From positions 1 through 17,575 of the forward strand of contig DJEE01000068.1 in assembly GCA_002431805.1 (NCBI GenBank): a stretch of DNA of 17,575 nucleotides, given 5' to 3'. Position 1 is the first letter of the stretch. Every line of letters starts with the position of its first letter. The position numbers and the translations under genes were made by a program. Of this stretch, positions 1-6,218 are shown piece by piece. The notes beneath the pieces are model-generated. The model did not search any database. It was not told the origin of the DNA and saw nothing but the letters and a program-made list of their open reading frames with translations. This DNA comes from Eggerthellaceae bacterium UBA5906 (GTDB lineage: Bacteria; Actinomycetota; Coriobacteriia; Coriobacteriales; Eggerthellaceae).

Positions 1-38
1 GCGCGCAGGCCGTTCACGTTCCAAGAAATCATCCGCAT
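1..38 (-). CDS. xth: Exodeoxyribonuclease III, N-terminal fragment (runs off the window)
   Basis: Only the first 12 complete codons are inside the window. They read MRMISWNVNGLR, the hallmark start of exodeoxyribonuclease III (family pattern MKIISWNVNGIRA), where the Asn of WNVNG is an active-site residue of the endonuclease/exonuclease/phosphatase fold. A strong Shine-Dalgarno, AAAGGAGG (plus-strand 48-55), sits 9 nt before the ATG. In this family the enzyme repairs abasic sites and trims 3' ends in the cytoplasm. It lies 77 bp downstream of the Gx-EcfT fusion on the same strand and could be read through from it, but its function is unrelated. The rest of the protein is not visible. Confidence 0.85.
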   Translation of the reverse strand, partial: MRMISWNVNGLR

Positions 39-115
39 AGGGAAGTACCTCCTTTATATGCGCTCGTGTTCATGCGCCAAGTATAAAGCGAGGCCGACGC
101 ATGCCGCTGCCAAAC

Positions 116-1498
116 TTATAGCATGCACTCAACAAGGATAAGCGCGCAAGCCGCCGCCAGGACAAGCACGTCGGCGCCGCGAAGCGCGTATGCTCGCAAG
201 CAGGTGCGGGAACCGGCGGCCCCGAACGCGCGAGCCTCCACCGCGTAGGCTACCGACTCCGAACGGCGCAGGGCGCTGGCGAACACGGGAACAAGCGCCG
301 GCACAAGCGCAAGCGCACGCTGCAGCACGCCGCCGCTTGCGAAATCGGCGCCGCGTGAGGCCTGAGCTATGCACACTTTGTCGAACTCGTTTACGAACGT
401 GGGGATGAAGCGCAGCGTCATGCTCATGGCCAAGCTGGCCGACGCTGTGCGCACGCCCAAGCGGTCAAGCGGGCGCAGCATCAGCGCAAACCCATCGGTC
501 AGCTGCGTTGGGGACGTGGTTGCCATAAGCGCCGACGTGCCCAGCAGCACGCAGATGAAGCGCAGCACGTTTTCGACCGCGCACGTCACGCCGCCTGCGG
601 TAAGCGTCACCGGGCCCGCGCTCCACAAAACAACGCCGGAGTTTACGAACAGCGCATCGAACACCAGCACGAAAACCATGAGCCACGCAAACGGCTTCAG
701 CGAGTGCAAGGCCACACGCACGCCTGAGCCCGAAGCCACCTGCACAGCAAGCGCCGCCGCCAGCAAAACGCACAACGCCAGCACCCCTTGCGCGGAAAAC
801 GCCGCCACAAAGAACAACACCACGAAGAGTATCTTTGCGCGTGGATCAAGCCGGTGGGCAAGCGTGTTCCCGGGGCAATACGCGCCGAACGCCGCGGCGT
901 TGCCGCTAAGTGGCGTGAAGCCGCCCGCAGGCGATGACGCCGATTGTTTCACGTGAAACTTCGGCAGCCCAATCTGCTCGCCCGCACGCGCCCCATCTGG
1001 CTGAGCAGCCAAAACGCCTGCCGCAACCGCGCCCGTGGCAAACCCCGTTGCGCACGCAGCCAACATAAGCGGCGGCAAGCTGAGCAGCACCGACGGCGTT
1101 CCCAGCATCAGCGCGGCCACCGCAATCTGACCAACGTTGTGCAACACGGCGGCAACCATGCTCACCGGCACCGCGCCCAAAACGGGAATGCGCGAAACCA
1201 CAGCGCAACCGGCAAATGCAAGCGCCGTGCCTCCCAAGCTGTACGCCAACATCATCGGCGAGCCGAACAGCAGGCCCGACGCAACCACCTTCACCACCGC
1301 AACCGCCGCCGCAGCGCGCACATCAAGCCCCAGCAGCGCCACAACCACGGCCACGTTCGCCAACCCCAGCTTCACGCCTGGCAGGGCTACCGGCAGGGGA
1401 ATCATCGTTTCGATGTAGCTCAGCACCAGCGCAAGCGCGCTGAGCAGCGATATGCGTGCCAGCCGCTGCGTGGCGGCAATATGCGGGTTCACGGCCAT
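116..1498 (-). CDS. Gx-family transporter fused to EcfT (ECF transmembrane subunit)
   Basis: 460 aa, with two membrane modules in one frame. Residues about 15-165 look like the Gx transporter / heptaprenyl diphosphate synthase component I family: hydrophobic helices, the LGLANV-type motif at 44-49 and a FGSPMMLAYSLGG stretch at 78-90. Residues about 212-460 look like EcfT: the opening LAHRLDPRAKI (213-223), then the coupling helices with ASRGADF (380-386) and EARAFGA (421-427), the Ala-Arg-Gly-type motifs that dock the ATPases. The linker (about 165-210) is low complexity and its FHVK is encoded by a parS-like site. In flavin-based electron-transfer loci of Gram-positives, Gx proteins and ECF modules occur beside ApbE and FMN proteins. 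The substrate here is unknown; a flavin or its precursor is the natural inference. No EcfA ATPase gene is in the window. ATG start, weak SD, 18 bp after the NusG-II gene. Confidence 0.8.
   Translation of the reverse strand: MAVNPHIAATQRLARISLLSALALVLSYIETMIPLPVALPGVKLGLANVAVVVALLGLDVRAAAAVAVVKVVASGLLFGSPMMLAYSLGGTALAFAGCAVVSRIPVLGAVPVSMVAAVLHNVGQIAVAALMLGTPSVLLSLPPLMLAACATGFATGAVAAGVLAAQPDGARAGEQIGLPKFHVKQSASSPAGGFTPLSGNAAAFGAYCPGNTLAHRLDPRAKILFVVLFFVAAFSAQGVLALCVLLAAALAVQVASGSGVRVALHSLKPFAWLMVFVLVFDALFVNSGVVLWSAGPVTLTAGGVTCAVENVLRFICVLLGTSALMATTSPTQLTDGFALMLRPLDRLGVRTASASLAMSMTLRFIPTFVNEFDKVCIAQASRGADFASGGVLQRALALVPALVPVFASALRRSESVAYAVEARAFGAAGSRTCLRAYALRGADVLVLAAACALILVECML
946..961. other. 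parS-like site inside the Gx-EcfT gene
   Basis: TGTTTCACGTGAAACT matches the ParB/Spo0J parS consensus TGTTTCACGTGAAACA in 15 of 16 positions, and the inner 14-bp palindrome is perfect. It lies within coding sequence and encodes FHVK (residues 181-184) in the linker between the two transporter domains, where sequence constraint on the protein is probably weak. ParB binding is inferred from the consensus. Confidence 0.75.
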
Positions 1499-1516
1499 TG
1501 CGAAGCGCTCTGCCTG

Positions 1517-1918
1517 CTATTTCCCGACAACGTCATACGTTGCCTCAGAGCCACTGTCCGCGATGGTCACCACCAGCTTGTGCGGCAAACACACAATTTG
1601 CTGACCCGCCTTCGAAACCCAGCCCTGCTCGACGCAATCCTGGTTCGGGCAGTCCGCCTCGCTCACGCGCACCTTGCCGCCTTGCACCTCGATCACGTTC
1701 GTGCCGGCGCTTGACGCAACCGTCAGGGTGCCGTCTTCGGAAAGCGGCATCGTATACGTATGCCCGTCCGCGTCTTGGATTTTCGCCACGCTCGCACTGG
1801 CAGCATTGCCAAACGCGTTGGTGGCCACCACTGCCACCAACGCAACCGCCACAATCGCAAGCACTACCGCAACGTTGACCTTCATGCGGTCAAACGCTTT
1901 CTTTTGAGCCACCGTCAT
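1517..1918 (-). CDS. NusG domain II-containing membrane-anchored protein
   Basis: 133 aa. One transmembrane helix near the N-terminus (about 14-36) is followed by an extracytosolic NusG-domain-II fold. Recognisable parts are NVIEVQGGKVRV (about 74-85) and the cysteine pattern CPNQDC ... CLPHK, typical of this stand-alone family. It is not the transcription factor NusG, because the NGN and KOW domains are missing. Such proteins recur next to Gx-family transporters, ApbE and FMN-binding proteins in flavin-based electron-transfer loci of Gram-positives (the Listeria locus calls the pair EetA/EetB), so an accessory role in the same membrane system is likely though not biochemically defined. It sits 16 bp after apbE and 18 bp before the transporter fusion. 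A GGAAGGG SD about 11 nt upstream supports the ATG. Confidence 0.82.
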   Translation of the reverse strand: MTVAQKKAFDRMKVNVAVVLAIVAVALVAVVATNAFGNAASASVAKIQDADGHTYTMPLSEDGTLTVASSAGTNVIEVQGGKVRVSEADCPNQDCVEQGWVSKAGQQIVCLPHKLVVTIADSGSEATYDVVGK

Positions 1919-1934
1919 GCTGCACCAGCCCTTC

Positions 1935-2999
1935 CTACTCGTTCAGCAACGTGAAATTCGAACCGTTCGACGCTGTTGCCACGTCGTTCATATCCACCAG
2001 CAAGCCGCTGAATCGATCATCGGAGTTCAGCAGCTCCATGGCGCGGTCGTGCCCCATTAAAAACAGCGTGGTGGAATACGCGTCGCCGTCGGTGGAGCTG
2101 TCGGACACGATGGAGGCGCTTGCCAGGTCGGTTTCCACCGGATAGCCTGTGCGCGGATCCAAAATGTGGTAGTACAGCACACCGTCAACCGTGAAGCTGC
2201 GCTCGTACAGGCCGCTTGTGACCAGGGATTTGTCGCGCGCGGGGATGCTTGCGATCACATCGTTGGCCGCGCCGTTGGGGTCTTGCACGCCCACGTTCCA
2301 ATCGTCGCCGCGGAAGCTTTCGCCCAGCACGTACACGTTGCCGCCCAGCGAAAGCATGGCGCTTTTGCAACCCGCCTCGCGCAGCATGGACACCAAGTCG
2401 TCGGTGATGAAGCCTTTTGCGATGCCGCCCAAATCAAGCATGGCATCGGGGTCGGCAAGCGCGACCGTGGTCCCGTCTACCGAAATGGTGCGGTAGTCAA
2501 CGTGCTTGACCGCCTCTTCGATGGCCGCGTCATCAGGTTTTACCCCTTCAACGAAGTCCCAAAGGCTGGAAACGGCGCCAATGCTGATGTCGAACAGGCC
2601 GCCTGAAGCCTGAGAATACGCCAGCGACGCCTGAATGCACTGCGCCGTTTCCTCGGCAACTTCCACCGGCGCGCCATGCGCATGGTTGATGTTCCAAATG
2701 TCGCTGCCTTCCTTTGTGCGCGAGAATTTATCCTCGAAATACTGGCAGCGGTCGGAAATGCGGTCCATCAGCTCGGGCGCACACAAGGCGCTGATTTGGA
2801 TGACGGTGTCGAACAAAAACAGCGTGGTGGACTGGACCTCGTACGTCGCTTCATCAGCGTTTTTATCGGCGGCAGCGTCGTCATTTTCGCCTTGCTTCGC
2901 CGCCGAGCAGCCCGTCAGCCACGCGGGCATTGCCATCGCGCAAATCGAGCCTGCCGCAAGCGCCAGAAACCTTCGACGGGAGAGCATTTCGTTCGCCAT
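1935..2999 (-). CDS. apbE: FAD:protein FMN transferase (ApbE), Tat-type lipoprotein
   Basis: 354 aa. The family uses FAD to attach FMN covalently, by a phosphoester bond, to Ser/Thr of FMN-binding domains outside the membrane. Visible motifs (from the ATG): SRRRFLA at about 7-13, a twin-arginine motif; lipobox LTGC with Cys31; DLGGIAKG (189-196); LGGNVYVLG (about 218-226); HILDPRTGYP (278-287); and DGDAYST (304-310), which supplies metal-binding Asp/Thr. Length is normal for the family. A TTG one codon upstream (3002) is possible, but the ATG has the better distance (8 nt) from the AAAGGA SD. It lies 21 bp after the polyferredoxin gene, in the same operon as at least two clear FMN-binding substrates, which fixes its role here. 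Export with anchoring places it on the outer face of the membrane. Confidence 0.95.
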   Translation of the reverse strand: MANEMLSRRRFLALAAGSICAMAMPAWLTGCSAAKQGENDDAAADKNADEATYEVQSTTLFLFDTVIQISALCAPELMDRISDRCQYFEDKFSRTKEGSDIWNINHAHGAPVEVAEETAQCIQASLAYSQASGGLFDISIGAVSSLWDFVEGVKPDDAAIEEAVKHVDYRTISVDGTTVALADPDAMLDLGGIAKGFITDDLVSMLREAGCKSAMLSLGGNVYVLGESFRGDDWNVGVQDPNGAANDVIASIPARDKSLVTSGLYERSFTVDGVLYYHILDPRTGYPVETDLASASIVSDSSTDGDAYSTTLFLMGHDRAMELLNSDDRFSGLLVDMNDVATASNGSNFTLLNE

Positions 3000-3020
3000 C
3001 AACCTAATCCTTTTCGATAC

Positions 3021-3968
3021 TTACATGAACAACCAGCACAACGCGAACAGCACTGCAGCTTTTACCAGCACCAACGGGATTTCGCTGCCGCGCAAGCGCA
3101 CAAGGAATTCCCGGACCGGGGCCTTTTCGGCACCGGGAGCTTCCGCAAGCCTTGTTGCCGCCGCAGCACCCGGGTTCGGCACGCGCAGCACGGAAACGTT
3201 TTCAAGCGGGCACCCGTCTGCGCAGCGGCCGCACGAGATGCACTCTCCTGCGGCGAACGCATCAGGGTCGGGGTACACCGACACCGGGCACGAGCGCTTG
3301 CACAGCCCGCACTTTTTCGCGCAGCGCGGCGCGTCGCGGCGAAACGCCGAGAAGGGCAACACCGGCAGCAGGCTGAACACCGCGCCAAGCGGGCACAGGA
3401 ACTGGCAAAAGAAGCGCTCCACGAACAACATGCCAACCGCAATAAGGCCAAGCACTGCAAACGCACCTGCGGCAATGCCATCGACGTTGCCGGCCACAAT
3501 GCCCGCAAACGCCGTCCACGGGCTGTAGCCCGAAATGCTCGACCACGCACCCGCAAAGCACAGCGCGCAAATGGCAACCAGCACCACGTATTTCAGCAAT
3601 TGCAGTCCGCGTTGCAGCTTCGGGGACATAACGGGTTTCTTCACGCCAATGCCCAGCTTTTTGCGCACAGGTGTGAACAGGGTAAACAGTGCATCGCCCA
3701 GCGTGCCGAACGCGCAAGCGTAGCCGCAGAAGAACCGCCCGAACACAACGGTGAACGCAAGCACCGCAACCAGCGTTACCACAAACGCGCTCAGCTCAAC
3801 TGGCTGCATGCTCCCGATTTGAGTGAACGCGTATTTCACGCCGTTGAAAGCCGCGCTGAACACGGCAGGGAAGGCAACGAAAAACGCGATTTGAACAGCC
3901 CAGCGAACTCCGCGGTCAAGCACAAGGCGGCGGTGGCGCTTTAAGGCTTTCGTCACAATCTTCGCCAT
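3021..3968 (-). CDS. NapH/CcoG-like 4Fe-4S polyferredoxin membrane protein
   Basis: 315 aa. About five to six hydrophobic helices carry two membrane-proximal CxxxCP-type motifs, FCGYACAFG (Cys81, Cys85) and FCQFLCPLG (Cys188, Cys192), as in NapH-type 4Fe-4S binding proteins. Two ferredoxin clusters follow: Cys216/220/223/227 and Cys243/246/249/253, the second a classical CxxCxxCxxxCP. A C-terminal helix ends at WLFM. Proteins of this type move electrons between the quinone pool or cytoplasm and periplasmic redox partners. Placed between FMN-binding proteins and ApbE, it is the best candidate for the membrane entry point of the flavin chain. The ATG lies 2 bp after the stop of the preceding gene, with a weak GGTGAG SD, so translation is probably coupled. 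The quinol or ferredoxin donor cannot be read from sequence. Confidence 0.88.
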   Translation of the reverse strand: MAKIVTKALKRHRRLVLDRGVRWAVQIAFFVAFPAVFSAAFNGVKYAFTQIGSMQPVELSAFVVTLVAVLAFTVVFGRFFCGYACAFGTLGDALFTLFTPVRKKLGIGVKKPVMSPKLQRGLQLLKYVVLVAICALCFAGAWSSISGYSPWTAFAGIVAGNVDGIAAGAFAVLGLIAVGMLFVERFFCQFLCPLGAVFSLLPVLPFSAFRRDAPRCAKKCGLCKRSCPVSVYPDPDAFAAGECISCGRCADGCPLENVSVLRVPNPGAAAATRLAEAPGAEKAPVREFLVRLRGSEIPLVLVKAAVLFALCWLFM

Positions 3969-3970
3969 GC

Positions 3971-4450
3971 TTACTCACCGTCCCCGGAAGCGGCGGACGA
4001 GCCCGATTGGCCCGAATTGCTTGTTTCAAGCGCCTGAACAGCACCGTTGATAATGCCTGCCGACGAGAACGTGGCACCTGAAACGGTGTCAACATTGGGC
4101 GTTTGCTTAACCAGCATGTCGTCGATAAGCTTCACGGCCTGCTCAAGATATGGGCCATCTTCGTTGGGTGCATCAACAACCTGCACGTCGTCGATATAGC
4201 CGTCTTTCACGGTAACCTGCGTGGTTACCGGCCCTCCGTAGCCCTGCGCCGTTCCAGTGAATACGCCGTCGGTGGCAAACGGCCCGCGCTGCGCGGCGCG
4301 CTCAGCCTCTTGGATTTGCTTTTGCACCTGCGCGTCGGCAGCGTTCGCGTCGGCGGCCCATAGGCTAAAGCCCACAACCAAGCACGCGATAACGGCCGCG
4401 TTGAGCACCTTTGCAATGAAGTTGCGCTTGCGCGCCAGATAGTTAAGCAC
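3971..4450 (-). CDS. Small membrane-anchored FMN-binding domain protein
   Basis: 159 aa from a GTG start. N-terminal anchor helix at about 17-33, then a single FMN_bind domain (NqrC/RnfG type) ending in DTVSGATFSS. The flavin-accepting Thr is predicted at residue 127. The tail is Ser/Gly-rich. A longer frame reaches 4612 but would overlap the upstream gene by 170 bp. The GTG at 4450 gives an 8-bp GTGCTTAA overlap with that gene's stop and has GGCGAGG about 6 nt upstream, so translational coupling is the better reading. As a one-domain flavoprotein beside the polyferredoxin gene (2 bp gap) it likely takes electrons from it and hands them to the multi-FMN protein. ApbE encoded downstream would load the FMN. 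Confidence 0.88.
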   Translation of the reverse strand: MLNYLARKRNFIAKVLNAAVIACLVVGFSLWAADANAADAQVQKQIQEAERAAQRGPFATDGVFTGTAQGYGGPVTTQVTVKDGYIDDVQVVDAPNEDGPYLEQAVKLIDDMLVKQTPNVDTVSGATFSSAGIINGAVQALETSNSGQSGSSAASGDGE

Positions 4451-6095
4451 GGGCACCCTCGCCTTCAGAAGCTGTGGCGTCGCCTGCCGCAGAAGAGGAG
4501 CTTCCCGCAGAACCTGATTCGTCCGCATCGTCTGCAGTGCCGCCTTCCGTTGCGCCGCTTTGAGGCTTATCGGACGGATTCGCTTTCTCATACGCGTCTT
4601 TTGCCAGGCCAAGCGCCTTTTCGTACGCCTTCACAATAGCTTTCGAAGAATAGGTGGAGCGCGTCACCACATCCACTTTCGCAGGCGCGGTTTGCAGGTC
4701 GATAAGCTGTTTCACCACGCCAATGTATTCTTTACCGCGGATAGTGCGCCCGAACGCCGCCCACTCAAGATATGCGTCGTTGGCCTCGTCGTACTCCTCG
4801 AGCACTGCGTCTTCTTCGTCGGCCTTGTTCGTGCCGTGCACGTCCTTGATTTCGGTGGCCTTGCCGTCTTTCACCACCACGGTCATGGCAAGGTAATACG
4901 GCTCGAACGCATCGGGCTCTTCGGTGTTTTCGCACTTCACGAACACAGTGTAGCTGCCGTCCAAGTACTGCACCTTGTCATTGTCGCCCGCAGGTTCATC
5001 CGAAGGCTTGTCGCCGCTTGCCGTGCCGCCGTTTTCACCGGCATTGCCCGCGTTGCCATTGTTGCCTGCGTTGCCGCCGTTGCCTGGCTTGTCGGCAGAC
5101 CCGCTGCCCGCGTTGCTGCCGCTTGTGCTGCCTGCCGCTGCGGCTGCTTGAGAAAGCGCGTCCTCAATGGCGGCAAGGATGCCTTCAGAGGAAAACGTTG
5201 CGCCTGACACGGTGTCCACTGCCGTGGATTGCTTGGCGACAACCGAGTTCACCAGCGCCTTTGCGCGGTTGAAATACGCCGCGTCATCGTTCTGCGACAT
5301 GATTTCCACCTGGGAAATCTTCCCACCGGCAACGGTCACGGCAACGCGAATGGTGCTTTTGTAGCCCTCGCCCTCGCCATAGTACACGCCATCGGCATAG
5401 CCGCCTGCCGGCGCTTGCGTAGGGTTCAACGTCACGTGGGTTTTATTCGAGCCCGCAGCAGGCGCCGACACGGACGATGCGCCCGCATCGGACCCGCTTC
5501 CGCCAGCCGCTTTCTCCAACGCGTTTTTGATGGCAACCAAAATTCCCTTCGAGGAATATGTTGCGCCCGAAATGGTGTCGACCGACGTCGACTGCGCCGC
5601 GATAACCGAGCTGATCAGCCCTTTCGCATTGCTGAAGTACGGTTCATCGTCGCCCGCGGACACTATTTCGATTGCGGTGATCTTGCCGCCGCTAATGGTC
5701 ACGGCCACGGTGATGACACTTTTGTAGCCCTGACCAGAACCCGTAAATGTGCCGTCCTTAAGGTTCGTTGCGTCAATTCCGTAGTCGGCCGCGCTGTAGT
5801 TCACATCGGTGGTCGGTTGGGCATCTTGGCGTTCTGCTGCAACCTCAACCGGTTTGATTTCCGCAGCAATGGCCTGATCGGGCTGCGCATACGCGTCGGG
5901 ATCGAACACGAGCGGCTGATACTGCGCCACCACCAGCGCAATCACCACACCTGTCAGCACCGACGGCATCAAAAAGCCAGCCGTCGCCGCCTTCTGCGGC
6001 AACGCGGCGTGCTTGCCGAGCTTTTCCTTGCCCGTCATCGACCCTGCTTGAGGCGATTCCCCGCCAGCGTGTTTTCTGGTCTTTCGATCCGTCAC
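4443..6095 (-). CDS. Membrane-anchored protein with three FMN-binding domains
   Basis: 550 aa from a GTG start, with AAGGAG (6106-6111) 10 nt upstream. A basic N-terminus and one helix (about 38-60) anchor it. FMN_bind domain 1 is at about 112-195 with DTISGAT (Thr179), domain 2 at 233-315 with DTVSGAT (Thr300), domain 3 at about 376-497 with an altered DVVTRST (Thr481). A Gly/Asn-rich linker (about 320-375) joins domains 2 and 3, and an acidic Ser/Gly tail follows. Domains 1 and 2 are alike (DG-Y-GxGxGYKS start), suggesting duplication. Multi-FMN proteins of this kind are known from flavinylated extracytosolic redox systems and can act as flavin wires. The gene follows the surface-protein gene by 123 bp, which holds two hairpins. 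Whether domain 3 carries FMN is uncertain. Confidence 0.9.
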   Translation of the reverse strand: MTDRKTRKHAGGESPQAGSMTGKEKLGKHAALPQKAATAGFLMPSVLTGVVIALVVAQYQPLVFDPDAYAQPDQAIAAEIKPVEVAAERQDAQPTTDVNYSAADYGIDATNLKDGTFTGSGQGYKSVITVAVTISGGKITAIEIVSAGDDEPYFSNAKGLISSVIAAQSTSVDTISGATYSSKGILVAIKNALEKAAGGSGSDAGASSVSAPAAGSNKTHVTLNPTQAPAGGYADGVYYGEGEGYKSTIRVAVTVAGGKISQVEIMSQNDDAAYFNRAKALVNSVVAKQSTAVDTVSGATFSSEGILAAIEDALSQAAAAAGSTSGSNAGSGSADKPGNGGNAGNNGNAGNAGENGGTASGDKPSDEPAGDNDKVQYLDGSYTVFVKCENTEEPDAFEPYYLAMTVVVKDGKATEIKDVHGTNKADEEDAVLEEYDEANDAYLEWAAFGRTIRGKEYIGVVKQLIDLQTAPAKVDVVTRSTYSSKAIVKAYEKALGLAKDAYEKANPSDKPQSGATEGGTADDADESGSAGSSSSAAGDATASEGEGARA

Positions 6096-6117
6096 GGTTT
6101 CGTTTCTCCTTCAAACG

Positions 6118-6151
6118 GCCTTATGGCGGAGCCGAAACCCCGCCATAAGGC
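6118..6151 (-). other. Perfect 12-bp stem-loop before the three-FMN gene
   Basis: GCCTTATGGCGG (6118-6129) and CCGCCATAAGGC (6140-6151) are perfect inverted repeats with a 10-nt loop. No T-run follows on either strand, so it does not look like a standard Rho-independent terminator. It lies between the surface-protein stop and the SD of the next gene and may set differential expression by processing or attenuation (inference). Confidence 0.6.
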
Positions 6152-6169
6152 ACGATGCATCACCATGGG

Positions 6170-6199
6170 GCAGGTGACGAAAACACCTTCGCCACCTGC
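6170..6199. other. Hairpin just after the surface-protein gene
   Basis: GCAGGTG (6170-6176) pairs with CACCTGC (6193-6199). An inner CGAA/TTCG pair extends it past one mismatch, giving an 11-bp imperfect stem. It begins 19 nt after the surface-protein stop codon. No T-run follows on the minus strand, and only TTTT two bases beyond on the plus strand. It could be a weak terminator or an RNA-stabilising 3' stem. Confidence 0.45.
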
Positions 6200-6218
6200 G
6201 CTTTTACTTTCGCAGCAA

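Noticed and set aside
944..1714. Plus-strand frame starting MFHVKL, and the similar FHVK-bearing frames at 13437 and 15124
   Set aside because: The shared FHVK peptide comes only from the parS sequence TTTCACGTGAAA. There is no ribosome site and the frames are otherwise unrelated.
2676..3944. A 422-codon plus-strand frame and similar long frames opposite apbE and the polyferredoxin gene
   Set aside because: Antisense shadows. The minus-strand reading shows complete conserved motifs of both families.
4548..4559. SGAT at residues 513-516 of the three-domain FMN protein
   Set aside because: It lies in the low-complexity Ser/Gly tail without the preceding Asp or the domain, so it is not a flavinylation site.
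4451..4612. N-terminal extension of the small FMN-binding protein
   Set aside because: It would overlap the upstream gene by 170 bp and place a basic stretch before the anchor helix. The coupled GTG with SD at 4450 explains the gene better.
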